DNA from: an uncultured Bacteroidales bacterium
GTDB taxonomy: Bacteria; Bacteroidota; Bacteroidia; Bacteroidales; Muribaculaceae
NCBI GenBank assembly: GCA_902792895.1
Contig: CADBBK010000012.1
Location: 1-64,000, forward strand
Reading direction: 5' to 3'
Length of the DNA: 64,000 nucleotides
Under the pieces are notes generated by a model. It was given only the letters and a program-made list of their open reading frames with translations, did not search any database and was not told the origin of the DNA. How positions within the stretch are numbered: position 1 is the first letter of the stretch; every line of letters starts with the position of its first letter. Below, piece by piece: positions 32,850-41,429 of the stretch. The position numbers and the translations under genes are program-made.

Positions 32850-32903
32850 AGCACCTGACTCATAATCAGGGAGTCCTTGGTTCAAGCCCAAGTGGGACCA
32901 CAA
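32850..32903 (+). other. attR (right 54-bp direct repeat, displaced tRNA 3' end)
   Basis: A copy of the anticodon-to-3' end part of the tRNA without its 5' half. It represents the original chromosomal 3' end. Confidence 0.9.
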
Positions 32904-32913
32904 TAGGGAAGAC

Positions 32914-32945
32914 AAAACCGCCGACATTCATGTGCCGGCGGTTTT
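32914..32945 (+). terminator. Terminator after attR, probably the original tRNA terminator
   Basis: Arms AAAACCGCCG (32914-32923) and CGGCGGTTTT with a T-rich tail. It lies 11 bp after the displaced tRNA end. Confidence 0.7.
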
Positions 32946-32974
32946 GTTTTAGTTTCTGCTTTGAAATGCTGCAC

Positions 32975-33643
32975 TCAACGTCGTGGAATATCGGGCAGAT
33001 AGATGTCGGCATCCACAGCGGGCATATTATGGAAGCTTTGAATCCCGCCAACAATGACTACTTCGCCCATACAGCTTTCTTGCGGTTTGAGGGCGATGAC
33101 GACACCTTCATCGTCCGTTGTCGCTTTTACCTTGTATTCTTGGCTTTCATATCCCACATAGGAAATCTTCAGTTTGCTGCCGCGGGGCACACGAATGGCA
33201 AAATTGCCATCAATGTCGGTGGCTGTGCCGCGGTTGGTCCCCTCAAGGATAACACTCGCACCGATGCACTCAGATTGGTCATCCTTGTCGATGACCTTGC
33301 CTCTTACCACCACGGCGGTGGTGTCGCCCGGGGCGGCATCGACCAGCCGCGGGGTGGGCCGCTGGGTGGTGGCTTGGGGTGTTGCGGTTGCCACCTGCTG
33401 TGCATGCATGGGCATCAACGAGGCTGCTCCCAGGGCCAGCCCGGCTAGAGCCACTTTCTTGCCCGTTGCGGTGCGCCGGAGCAACTGTCGCTCGATGTAT
33501 CGCAACTCGCTCTCGCAAGCCGGACAGGTGCCGGCACAGTCACCCTCATGGGTGCAGACATGGGGCGTGAAGTCAATGTCGTTGGCCTGAGCGATGCGGC
33601 AACGGATTTCACGCAAGGATTTGCATATCTTTTTCCCGTTCAT
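32975..33643 (-). CDS. Membrane protein with Cys-rich N-terminus and carboxypeptidase-D-like domain
   Basis: A 222-aa protein. The N-terminus MNGKKICKSLREIRCRIAQA followed by CTHEGDCAGTCPACESEL is a cytoplasmic Cys-rich module seen in many Bacteroidales proteins. One membrane helix follows (VALAGLALGAASLMPMHAQ), then a Pro/Thr linker, then a carboxypeptidase-regulatory-like fold (VRGKVIDKDDQSECIGASVI, GTATDIDGNFAIRVP, KISYVGYESQEYKV). The latter is also the N-terminal plug extension of TonB-dependent receptors. The function is not known. A good promoter lies at 33715-33745. Confidence 0.78.
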   Translation of the reverse strand: MNGKKICKSLREIRCRIAQANDIDFTPHVCTHEGDCAGTCPACESELRYIERQLLRRTATGKKVALAGLALGAASLMPMHAQQVATATPQATTQRPTPRLVDAAPGDTTAVVVRGKVIDKDDQSECIGASVILEGTNRGTATDIDGNFAIRVPRGSKLKISYVGYESQEYKVKATTDDEGVVIALKPQESCMGEVVIVGGIQSFHNMPAVDADIYLPDIPRR

Positions 33644-33714
33644 AGTGATGTGATGATTAGATTAAACAATAATTAGTCAAATAATAGTCGTGCAATTGTC
33701 GGATTGCACGCCCA

Positions 33715-33745
33715 CAAAGTTAATACATACTTGTGAAGAGTTCAA
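33715..33745 (-). promoter_or_regulatory. Promoter of gene 32975-33643
   Basis: TTG, 20 bp, TAACTTTG on the minus strand, about 70 bp before the start. Confidence 0.65.
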
Positions 33746-33799
33746 ATGATTGAGTGCTTTTTTGGGAATTGCCTCGTTGATTCTATGTGATTCAATAGC

Positions 33800-33841
33800 A
33801 AGGGACGCCGTTTCATCAGCAAAGTGATGAGGCGGCATCCC
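33800..33841 (-). terminator. Terminator of the coiled-coil protein gene
   Basis: AGGGACGCCGTTTCATCA pairs with TGATGAGGCGGCATCCCT, a long stem 26 bp after the stop. Confidence 0.65.
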
Positions 33842-33866
33842 TGTTATGGTGTGCTGTTCAGCGACG

Positions 33867-34559
33867 TCAGTTGGCGTAGAGCATGTTCAGCGCGTCGTTG
33901 AACTGCACCTCGTTCTTGAGGCCGTCGTTCTTGAAGAGCATGATCTTGTCCATGACGCGGTCCAGGTAGTCGATGCTTTCGCTTTTCTCCTTCTTGTTGT
34001 AGATTTTCCAGTACTTGGTGCCCTTGAGTCCCTTCTCAAACTTCTTGTAGAGTTCAGAGGTCGATGAGAGGTACTTCCAGTGGTTGGCACTCAACTGTGA
34101 CTTGAACTTCTCGAGGAATTCCTTGAGGTCCTTGGTGTACTCGCCGTATTTCTCGATGAGTTCCTTCTTCTTGATGACATCCTTGGTCTCCATGCCCTGG
34201 AAACTGTCGAGTGCATCCTCGACGTCGCTCTTGTTGTAGGGGCTGTAGAGTACATCGACGATTTCCTGGTCATAGACGAGCCCGTCGCGTGTGGTGAACT
34301 TGTCCTTGCGCATCTTGACCTCGTTCTTGAGTTCCTTCTCGAGGGCCTTCTTCTGGTTCTCGAGTTCCTTGAGTTGTGACTTCATGTCATCGATTTTCTC
34401 TTCCAGATCCTTGATGGCAGCTTCCTTCTCCTTGATGTTTTTCTCGTGCTGCTCGATGTCGCGCTCAAGTTGCTGGACGTCCTGTGCCATGACTGAGGGC
34501 GTCATGGCTGCAATCATCATAACGGTCATCGACATGACCAAGAGTTTGATTTTCTTCAT
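33867..34559 (-). CDS. Periplasmic coiled-coil protein
   Basis: A 230-aa protein with a signal peptide (LLVMSMTVMMIAAMTPSVMAQ), then a long heptad region of about 55 residues (RDIEQHEKNIKEKEAAIKDL and LKELENQKKALEKELKN). A helical C-terminal domain follows, rich in Lys, Tyr and Asp (KKKELIEKYGEYTKDLKEFL). No enzyme motif. It resembles secreted coiled-coil proteins of Bacteroidales of unknown function. Confidence 0.78.
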   Translation of the reverse strand: MKKIKLLVMSMTVMMIAAMTPSVMAQDVQQLERDIEQHEKNIKEKEAAIKDLEEKIDDMKSQLKELENQKKALEKELKNEVKMRKDKFTTRDGLVYDQEIVDVLYSPYNKSDVEDALDSFQGMETKDVIKKKELIEKYGEYTKDLKEFLEKFKSQLSANHWKYLSSTSELYKKFEKGLKGTKYWKIYNKKEKSESIDYLDRVMDKIMLFKNDGLKNEVQFNDALNMLYAN

Positions 34560-34593
34560 AGTGGTGGAAATTTGTTATAGTTAATTCTGATGG

Positions 34594-34601
34594 CAAAGAT
34601 A
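34594..34601 (-). promoter_or_regulatory. -7 box for the coiled-coil gene
   Basis: TATCTTTG on the minus strand, 34 bp before the ATG. Confidence 0.5.
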
Positions 34602-34795
34602 ATAAATAGTTTTAAATCATTTGGGCCCACGTCTGTGATATTAAATAAAATTATAGTTTTTGTTACAGTGGGCGCAATGATGGGGTATATAGAAAGCGAA
34701 AGTGCGCTTTTTCACAAAAGCACACCATCTTCATAACCAAAATTCAAGTATATATGTTCTTGTTGTTTGTTTGTTGTCTTATCCTTATCTGCATG

Positions 34796-34826
34796 CAAAG
34801 ATAGGTGATTTTTTGGAACTGGCCAA
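34796..34826 (-). promoter_or_regulatory. Orphan promoter in the gap 34560-34946
   Basis: TTG, 20 bp, TATCTTTG on the minus strand, 236 bp before the next gene. A small hairpin (GAAAGCG...CGCTTT) lies about 90-100 nt downstream, around 34697-34720, so a short RNA is conceivable. The rest of this 387-bp gap holds the der terminator and the coiled-coil promoter. Confidence 0.5.
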
Positions 34827-34896
34827 ATGTTTTTGAATAAAAATTCTTGATTATTGACTTGCTGAAATCGATATATCGTTGTAGAACAATAAATTA

Positions 34897-34924
34897 GGTG
34901 GCAAAAATATTTTTTGCCACCTAT
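34897..34924 (-). terminator. Terminator of the yceD-rpmF-fabH-era-der operon
   Basis: AGGTGGCAAAAA pairs with TTTTTGCCACCT, a 12-bp perfect stem, 23 bp after the der stop. Confidence 0.75.
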
Positions 34925-34946
34925 TAACTTTACATATTGCCCCGCT

Positions 34947-36260
34947 TTATTTCTCGCGGAAGAACAGGTTGATGACCGTTCCGTGCAGGTTCCAGTGCTC
35001 GCGTATCTTGTTCTCGAGATAACGCTTGTAGGGGTCCTTGATCCACTGCGGCAGGTTGCAGAAGAAGATGAACGTGGGCACATTGGCACCCTTGAGCATA
35101 GTGATGTACTTGATCTTGACATACTTGCCCTTGACAGCGGGAGGCGGGAATGCCTGGATGTCGGCCTGCAGGGTGTTGTTGAGCTGCGAGGTGGGGATGG
35201 TGATGTGGCGGTTGTTGTAGACTTCGATAGCGGTCTGCAGCACCTTGTGGATGCGCTGCTTGGTGATGGCCGAGCCGAAGATGATGGGGAAGTCGGTGAA
35301 CGGGGCGAAGCGCTCGCGGATGGTGGCCTCGAAGTGGTCAAAGGCCCGCTGCGACTTGTCCTGTGCGACGTCCCACTTGTTGACGAGGACGACGAGACCC
35401 TTGCGGTTCTTCTGGATAATGGAGAAGATGTTGACGTCCTGTGACTCGATGCCGCGGGTGGCGTCGATGAGCAGGATGCACACGTCGCTGTTCTCGATGG
35501 CGCGGATGGAGCGCAGCACCGAGTAGTACTCGATGTCCTCGTTGACCTTGTTCTTCTTGCGGATGCCGGCGGTGTCGACAAGGTAGAAGTCAAAGCCGAA
35601 CTTGTTGTAGCGGGAGTAGATGCTGTCGCGGGTGGTGCCGGCGATGTCGGTGACGATGTTGCGCTCCTCGTCCATCAGGGAGTTGACGAGCGACGACTTG
35701 CCGGCGTTGGGCCTGCCGACGATGGCAAATCGGGGCAGCTCCTCCTCGAGCGTCTCCTCGGACTTGGCGGGCATCTTCTTGACGACCTCGTCGAGCAGGT
35801 CACCGGTGCCGTTGCCGTTGGCCGCCGAGATGGAGAAGGGCTTTCCGAGTCCAAGAGCGTAGAACTCGGCCTCGGCATACATGCTCTGGTTGTTGTCGTC
35901 CTTGTTGGCGACGACGATGACGGGCTTGGAGGTGCGGCGCAGGATGTCGGCGACGTGGTCGTCAAGGTCGGTGATGCCGTTCTTGATGTCCACGACAAAG
36001 AGGATGACATCGGCCTCCTCGATGGCCAGATGCACCTGCTTGTTGATTTCCTCCTCAAAGATGTCCTCGCTGTTGACCACCCAGCCGCCGGTATCGACCA
36101 CTGACATCTCCATGCCGTTCCACTCCATCTTGCCGTACTGGCGGTCGCGGGTGGTGCCGCTGGTGTCGTTGACGATGGCTGCACGCGTCTGCGTCAGTCG
36201 GTTAAACAGTGTTGACTTGCCCACGTTGGGCCTTCCCACGATTGCTACTAGTCGTCCCAT
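34947..36260 (-). CDS. der: Ribosome biogenesis GTPase Der
   Basis: A 437-aa tandem GTPase needed for 50S assembly. The first G domain shows [20 protein letters not shown] and NKDD; the second shows [20 protein letters not shown] and NKWD. The C-terminal KH-like domain includes [20 protein letters not shown]. The length is normal. It is the last gene of the operon, 67 bp after era. Confidence 0.96.
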   Translation of the reverse strand: MGRLVAIVGRPNVGKSTLFNRLTQTRAAIVNDTSGTTRDRQYGKMEWNGMEMSVVDTGGWVVNSEDIFEEEINKQVHLAIEEADVILFVVDIKNGITDLDDHVADILRRTSKPVIVVANKDDNNQSMYAEAEFYALGLGKPFSISAANGNGTGDLLDEVVKKMPAKSEETLEEELPRFAIVGRPNAGKSSLVNSLMDEERNIVTDIAGTTRDSIYSRYNKFGFDFYLVDTAGIRKKNKVNEDIEYYSVLRSIRAIENSDVCILLIDATRGIESQDVNIFSIIQKNRKGLVVLVNKWDVAQDKSQRAFDHFEATIRERFAPFTDFPIIFGSAITKQRIHKVLQTAIEVYNNRHITIPTSQLNNTLQADIQAFPPPAVKGKYVKIKYITMLKGANVPTFIFFCNLPQWIKDPYKRYLENKIREHWNLHGTVINLFFREK

Positions 36261-36327
36261 GTTGTTTGTTTTTGGCTTTGTGCTAGTGGCCTGCGGCTGC
36301 TAGCTGTGTTATCTGTCTTGTTGTTGA

Positions 36328-37209
36328 TTACTCGATGTAGCCGAATGCGCGCAACTTGTTCTCCTGGTTGCGCCAGTCCTTCTCGACCTTGACATACAGT
36401 TCGAGGAACACCCTCTTCTCAAAGAATTTCTCGATGTCCTTGCGAGCCTCGGTGCCCACGCGCTTGAGCATCTTGCCCTGGTGGCCGATGATGATGCCTT
36501 TCTGGCTATCGCGCTCGACGTAGATGACCGCCATGATGTGGATGGCCGTGTCGCTCTCGTCAAACTTCTCGACGATGACCTGAGTGGCATAGGGGACCTC
36601 CTTGTCATAGGTGAGCAGGATCTTCTCCCTGACGATCTCGGTGACAAAGAAGCGGCTGCTGCGGTCGGTGAGGGCATCCTTGCCGAAGTAAGGGGGGCTC
36701 TCGGGCAGGAGCTCGACGATGCGCTTCATGATGTTGTCCACATTGAAGTTCTCGAGGGCGCTGGTGGGGTAAATCTCGGCCGTGGGCAGCAACTGCTTCC
36801 ACTGCTCGATGATGCGCACGAGGTCGTCGTTGCCCTGCAGCAGGTCAATCTTGTTGATGATGAGCAGGATGGGGATTTTCTCCTTGGCGACGCGGTCGAG
36901 GAAGTCCTGGTTCTTGGTGGGCGTCTCGATGACGTCGGTGACATAAAGCAGCACGTCGGCATCGACGAGGGCGCCGGTGGAGTATTCCAGCATGCTCTGC
37001 TGGAGGCGGAACTTGGGCTTGAGCACACCGGGGGTGTCGCTGAACACGATCTGGTAGTCCTCGCCGTTGACGATGCCCATGATGCGGTGGCGCGTGGTCT
37101 GAGCCTTGCTGGTGATGATGGACAGGCGCTCGCCCACCAAGCGGTTGCTCAGTGTCGATTTCCCCACGTTGGGGTTTCCCACGATGTTGACAAATCCTGC
37201 TCGATGCAT
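36328..37209 (-). CDS. era: GTPase Era
   Basis: A 293-aa GTPase that binds the 3' end of 16S rRNA during 30S maturation. G1 is [17 protein letters not shown]3 is DTPGV, G4 is NKID. The C-terminal KH domain contains GIIIGHQGKMLKRVGTEARKD. The second era/der-type GTPase in this operon. Confidence 0.96.
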   Translation of the reverse strand: MHRAGFVNIVGNPNVGKSTLSNRLVGERLSIITSKAQTTRHRIMGIVNGEDYQIVFSDTPGVLKPKFRLQQSMLEYSTGALVDADVLLYVTDVIETPTKNQDFLDRVAKEKIPILLIINKIDLLQGNDDLVRIIEQWKQLLPTAEIYPTSALENFNVDNIMKRIVELLPESPPYFGKDALTDRSSRFFVTEIVREKILLTYDKEVPYATQVIVEKFDESDTAIHIMAVIYVERDSQKGIIIGHQGKMLKRVGTEARKDIEKFFEKRVFLELYVKVEKDWRNQENKLRAFGYIE

Positions 37210-37322
37210 TTCTTGTTGGTGTTAGGTCGTTATGATTGGTTATTTTATTCAAGAAGCATCGCTACCCTTTTATGTTGTTACACTTGTGAGTAGTGATGCT
37301 TCAGGTGATGTGTCCGGACGCC

Positions 37323-38306
37323 TTACAGCGACCAGATGAGGTAGACGGCACCCCAGGTGAATCCCGCACCGAAGGCGGTGAGAACCAGCTTGTCGCCCTT
37401 GTGCAAGCGGTGCTTGTTCTCGTCGAGGCACAGGGGGATGCTGGCGGCACTGGTGTTGCCGCGATGCTGGATGTTGACCAGCACCTTGGACTCGTCGATG
37501 CCCAGTCGCTCGCCGACGGCCTCGATGATGCGCAGGTTGGCCTGGTGGGGCACAAACCACTGGATGTTCTCGTTGGTGAGATTGTTGCGCTTCATCACGT
37601 CCCTGCTCGAGGTGAGCATGTCGATGACGGCATGGCGGTAAACGGCGCGACCTTCCTGATAGACGCAGTGGTAGTTGGCGTCGACCGTCTCGTGGCTGGT
37701 GCGCAGAGCCGAACCACCGGCCTTGTAGACCAGGTGCTCGAGTCCCGAGCCATCAACGTGGAAGATGCCGTCCATGATGCCGACGGGCTCCTCGGTGGGC
37801 TCAATCAGGACTGCCGCTGCAGCGTCGCCGAACAGGGGGCATGTCGCACGGTCGTTGTAGTCGACCATGCTGGACATCTTCTCGGCCGAAACGACGATGA
37901 CCTTCTTGTAGATACCTGCGCGCACATAGGCCGTGGCCTCGTACATGCCCACGAGGAATCCGGCGCAAGCGGCCTGGATGTCATAGGCATAGCACTTCTT
38001 CTCGATACCCACGTTGTGGGCGATGACCGATGCTGTGGATGGGAATCGGTAATCGGGGTTGGATGTCGGGCAGATGAGCAGGTCGATGTCGTTGCGGTCC
38101 ACTCCGGTCTCCTCGAGCAGCTTGTTGACGGCCTGGATGCCCATATAGGACGAGCCGACGGGCTTGTTGAGGATGCGGCGTTCCTTCACACCGACTCGGG
38201 TGGTAATCCACTCGTCGTTGGTGTCTACCATCTTGGATAGCATCTCGTTGTCGAGCACGTCATCGGGCAGGTACGACGCGATGCCTGAAATCTTAGCGTT
38301 CAGCAT
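37323..38306 (-). CDS. fabH: 3-oxoacyl-ACP synthase III (FabH)
   Basis: A 327-aa condensing enzyme that starts fatty acid synthesis from acyl-CoA and malonyl-ACP. The catalytic Cys is in QAACAGF (about residue 115), the His in FVPHQANLRI and the Asn in GNTSAASIP. N-terminal TRVGVKERRI is typical. The gene lies between rpmF and era in the lipid/ribosome operon; plsX, often present here, is missing. Confidence 0.94.
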   Translation of the reverse strand: MLNAKISGIASYLPDDVLDNEMLSKMVDTNDEWITTRVGVKERRILNKPVGSSYMGIQAVNKLLEETGVDRNDIDLLICPTSNPDYRFPSTASVIAHNVGIEKKCYAYDIQAACAGFLVGMYEATAYVRAGIYKKVIVVSAEKMSSMVDYNDRATCPLFGDAAAAVLIEPTEEPVGIMDGIFHVDGSGLEHLVYKAGGSALRTSHETVDANYHCVYQEGRAVYRHAVIDMLTSSRDVMKRNNLTNENIQWFVPHQANLRIIEAVGERLGIDESKVLVNIQHRGNTSAASIPLCLDENKHRLHKGDKLVLTAFGAGFTWGAVYLIWSL

Positions 38307-38472
38307 AAGCTTGAAAGCGTTCAGTATATTGTGTATGCGTTGTGTTTAAATTCAATATCCCAAATGAGGTTGAACGATGTTAAAGATTCAGCCCATTCAG
38401 GATATATTCTTGGTAGTGCTTAGATCGCTGTTGCCGTGTCGCGGCGGTGCCGTGTCACGGTCTCGGTGCGAT

Positions 38473-38655
38473 TTAGGCTTCCTCCTTGCCCATCACGTTC
38501 TTGCCACGGTAGTAACCGCACTCGGGGCAAACGGTGTGATAAACATGCCATGCTCCACAGTTGGTGCACTGAGCGATGGTCGGGGCCACAGCCACGTCGT
38601 GGGTGCGGCGCTTAGCGGTACGAGTCTTGGACTGTCTTCTTTTAGGATGTGCCAT
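38473..38655 (-). CDS. rpmF: 50S ribosomal protein L32
   Basis: A 60-aa protein, MAHPKRRQSKTRTAKRRTHD at the start, followed by the zinc-binding pairs CTNC and CPEC. It follows yceD by 21 bp, the classical yceD-rpmF pair. Confidence 0.97.
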   Translation of the reverse strand: MAHPKRRQSKTRTAKRRTHDVAVAPTIAQCTNCGAWHVYHTVCPECGYYRGKNVMGKEEA

Positions 38656-38676
38656 TTTCTTGTTGTTATTTAAAAA

Positions 38677-39219
38677 TTATTGTTCTTTCAGTTTTTTAAG
38701 CGCCTCCCATCTGGGGTCGGTGCCGGTTGTTTCACTCTGGTTGTCCTCGTCGTCGGGGACGGCCTCGACGAGATGGCTGTCGAGCACTTCGAGCATATCG
38801 GGGTTGCAATCTTCCTCGTTGTCGTGACAGTGCATCATCGGCAGCGCGAGCAGGACCGTGTCGCGCACGAGTGGTGCGACATCCAGCTCTCGCCATTCCG
38901 ACGGCACAATCAGCAACTCGTCATTGCTATCGTCAAGCTCGTTGCCCATCTGCTCCACGTTCAGGCTATAGTCCACGTCCACCGGCAAATCCAGATTGTC
39001 CAGACAGCGGTCACAGGGAACAGTCACTGTGCCGTGGCAGGCAATCTCCAGGCGGTAGGTGTTCTCGCTCTTGCGTGTCACCTGCATGGCGACATCCACA
39101 TCGGCAAGACGCACCTCGGTCTGCTCTGCGGTGTTGAAAAACGACTCATCGAGATGACACTCAACCGCATGAATGCCAAATGGTAACGTCTTGATTTTCA
39201 ACTTCAAAGCATCTACCAT
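38677..39219 (-). CDS. yceD: DUF177 / YceD-family protein
   Basis: A 180-aa acidic protein with the YceD signature CHGTVTVPCDRCLDNLDLPV (Cys pair) and a C-terminal NPDMLEVLDSHL. The family is conserved with rpmF and thought to act in 23S rRNA or 50S maturation. It is the first gene of the operon, with a clear promoter. Confidence 0.88.
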   Translation of the reverse strand: MVDALKLKIKTLPFGIHAVECHLDESFFNTAEQTEVRLADVDVAMQVTRKSENTYRLEIACHGTVTVPCDRCLDNLDLPVDVDYSLNVEQMGNELDDSNDELLIVPSEWRELDVAPLVRDTVLLALPMMHCHDNEEDCNPDMLEVLDSHLVEAVPDDEDNQSETTGTDPRWEALKKLKEQ

Positions 39220-39245
39220 CTCCTGAAATTTTCGTTAAAGCGCCA

Positions 39246-39276
39246 CAAAGGTATAACATTTCCCGCTAATAATCAA
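39246..39276 (-). promoter_or_regulatory. Promoter of the yceD-rpmF-fabH-era-der operon
   Basis: TTG, 20 bp, TACCTTTG on the minus strand, 27 bp before yceD. Confidence 0.7.
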
Positions 39277-39359
39277 CCATTTTCACAATTTTTTTCCTTT
39301 TTCGTCGTTGAGGAAATGTTCAAGGAAACGTTCGCCTTTCAGGCCTGCTGACTTCTGTG

Positions 39360-41201
39360 TTATTGGGTAAGCAGTATGTCGATGAGCCGGGACACGTCGC
39401 TGATATCCACACTGCCGTCTTTGTCGGCATCGGCATTGTAGAGGTTGAGCCCGTATCTGTTGCCCGTGAGCAGGAAGTCGATAAGCATGGCCACGTCGTT
39501 GATGGAGAGTTCTCCGTCATCGTCAATATCTCCGGTTACCAGGTCCTCGATGGCGCGGATGTCAACGAAGCGTGACCACCAGTCAGCATTGCTGTAAGCA
39601 TTGATCGACGCTCTGGGCACATAGAGTTTTCCTTCTTCCCAAGCAATATGGAAGAATGATGAAGAAGTGATAGGAATGGGCGTTGTGGCCTCACAGATGA
39701 CGGTTTTCAAATCGTCAATATACTGGAATGAGCCCACTCCGATACGGGTGACCGATGCGGGAATTGTGACATGAGTCAGATGGTAGTGCATATAGAAAGC
39801 ATTATCATCGATTTCGGTGATACCATTGGGTATAAAGGAGTTCTGGCATCCTGAAATAAGCTTATTGCTTGCGGTCTCGATAATGGCATTGCAGTTGTCG
39901 CGTGAATCATACACGGGGTTCCTGCTGGCCACGGTAATCTTGGAGAGGTTCTCGCATCCAGCAAAGGCCGCAACACCGATTTCAGTGACACTGGCGGGAA
40001 TGTTCAGGCTGGTCAGGTCGCAGCCCAGAAATGCCTGTTCACCAATTGACGTAATTTGATCATGCAAATTGATGTTTTCCAGATAAACGCAGTCATAGAA
40101 GGCGTACATTTCGATTGCGGTTACTGACGTGGGAATCGTAGAGGTGACACATCCGGCAATGAGTGTGTTGGTTGCCGTTTCGACAATAGCGTTGCAGTTA
40201 TCGCGGGAATCAAAAACGGAGTTGCCGCTTGCCACCTTGATGGACGTTAGATTATTGCAACCGGCGACGCAGATCCTGCCGATGTAAACGACCGATGCGG
40301 GAATGGTAATGCCGACAAGTCCACTCTGATATCTTAAAGCCCCATCTCCGATAGAACGGGTATCGCTCCTGAGCGTTAAGTTGGTGCCCTGGGGAATGAG
40401 ACCTTTATAGGTTAAGGCCACTTTACCGGCATAGATGACGCCGTTAGGCTGGTTGTCCATCCAGGCGGTATTGGTGAAGGCGTCACTGTCGATACGGAGT
40501 GTTGAACTGGGGATAGTGATATCCGCCAGACTGGTGCAGTCGTAGAAGGCATAGATGTTAATGTCGGTAACACCTTCGGGAATGACAATGCTCTCAAGTG
40601 CTGAGCACTGATAAAACAGTCCTGCACCGATGGCGGTTATGCCTTGGGGCAGGGTGGCATGCTTGAGTGTTGTGCATCCCTGGAAGACCTGTGCTCCCAA
40701 ATCGGAAACCGAGTTGGGCAGGTTGATTTCGTTTAAACTGGAACAGCTGCGGAAGGCAAAACTGCCGATGGTAGTGACTGAATTGGGGATAGTGACATCG
40801 GTTAAGCCATAACAATTGCTGAAACCGTATTCTTCGATAGTGGTCACCGAGTTGGGGATGTTGACGGTTGTAAATCCCGTGGAATTGTAGAATGCTGCGT
40901 AGCCAATCGTCGTGACGGTATTGGGAATGTTGACGCTCGTGAGGTTGGGACAGGCTCTGAATGACGAGCGACCGATCTCCGTTACGGTGTATTGCACTCC
41001 CCCGTAGCTGACGGTCGAGGGGATGTTGACCGACCCGCTGTAGCTGTTGTATCCGGTGTCTTTGTAAGTCACGCTCACAGTGTTGCCGCTCGTGATGTTG
41101 TAATAAATGCCATTGGCCAGAAAGTCGTAAGCCGAAGCGCTTAATGGCATCATCATCGACAGAATCGACAAGAGGGCTGGGATAATGATATTCTTTTTCA
41201 T
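39360..41201 (-). CDS. BspA-type leucine-rich repeat protein with C-terminal dockerin module
   Basis: A protein of about 613 aa from ATG 41201 (MKKNIIIPALLSILSMMMPL, signal peptide). The frame to 41276 adds nothing meaningful. The body has some 15 repeats of the BspA (LRR_5) kind, such as VTEIGRSSFRACPNLTSVNI and VTTIGYAAFYNSTGFTTVNI. The C-terminus has two dockerin-like Ca-binding loops: DIDDDGELSINDVAMLIDFL and DADKDGSVDISDVSRLIDIL. BspA proteins bind host matrix or other bacteria. No T9SS tail is present. A promoter at 41355-41385 gives a leader of about 150 nt. Confidence 0.88.
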   Translation of the reverse strand: MKKNIIIPALLSILSMMMPLSASAYDFLANGIYYNITSGNTVSVTYKDTGYNSYSGSVNIPSTVSYGGVQYTVTEIGRSSFRACPNLTSVNIPNTVTTIGYAAFYNSTGFTTVNIPNSVTTIEEYGFSNCYGLTDVTIPNSVTTIGSFAFRSCSSLNEINLPNSVSDLGAQVFQGCTTLKHATLPQGITAIGAGLFYQCSALESIVIPEGVTDINIYAFYDCTSLADITIPSSTLRIDSDAFTNTAWMDNQPNGVIYAGKVALTYKGLIPQGTNLTLRSDTRSIGDGALRYQSGLVGITIPASVVYIGRICVAGCNNLTSIKVASGNSVFDSRDNCNAIVETATNTLIAGCVTSTIPTSVTAIEMYAFYDCVYLENINLHDQITSIGEQAFLGCDLTSLNIPASVTEIGVAAFAGCENLSKITVASRNPVYDSRDNCNAIIETASNKLISGCQNSFIPNGITEIDDNAFYMHYHLTHVTIPASVTRIGVGSFQYIDDLKTVICEATTPIPITSSSFFHIAWEEGKLYVPRASINAYSNADWWSRFVDIRAIEDLVTGDIDDDGELSINDVAMLIDFLLTGNRYGLNLYNADADKDGSVDISDVSRLIDILLTQ

Positions 41202-41354
41202 AATGGTGTAGATATTTATAGTTAGTATATTCTTATCGAGGCTTGGGACACCTGCAAAACGGCGGTTGGCGGCCATGTCACAATTCGCTTCTAGGTCCTT
41301 AGTCGGCCTAACGCGGATTCCATTGTTGGAATTGCAATAGTGACACTTCCGCTA

Positions 41355-41385
41355 CAAAGGTAGGGAAATTCCCGTTATTATTCAA
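41355..41385 (-). promoter_or_regulatory. Promoter of the LRR protein gene
   Basis: TTG, 20 bp, TACCTTTG on the minus strand, after the waaA stop. Confidence 0.65.
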
Positions 41386-41429
41386 GAAAGCAAGACGCTT
41401 TTTTCGGGGTGGCCCAGTTGATGCGCGAG

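Larger units (their letters stand above)
19793..32903. mobile_element. tRNA-integrated genomic island, about 13.1 kb
   Basis: The island is bounded by 54-bp perfect direct repeats: the 3' part of the tRNA (19793-19846), and a displaced copy without the 5' half of the tRNA (32850-32903). A tyrosine integrase gene lies beside the right repeat, as expected. A second identical 26-bp pair (19909-19934 and 32731-32756) lies inside both ends. The content is visibly AT-rich compared with the GC-rich flanks. The cargo is a type III restriction-modification pair, a serine recombinase, a primase-like protein, a HTH-methyltransferase-like protein and several unknowns. No relaxase, coupling protein, type IV secretion, capsid or portal gene was seen. 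I infer a mobilisable or satellite-like defence element. Confidence 0.92.

Noticed and set aside
34712-35593. Minus-strand frame of 293 codons
   Set aside because: Overlaps der in another frame; Ser/Thr/Arg-rich shadow.
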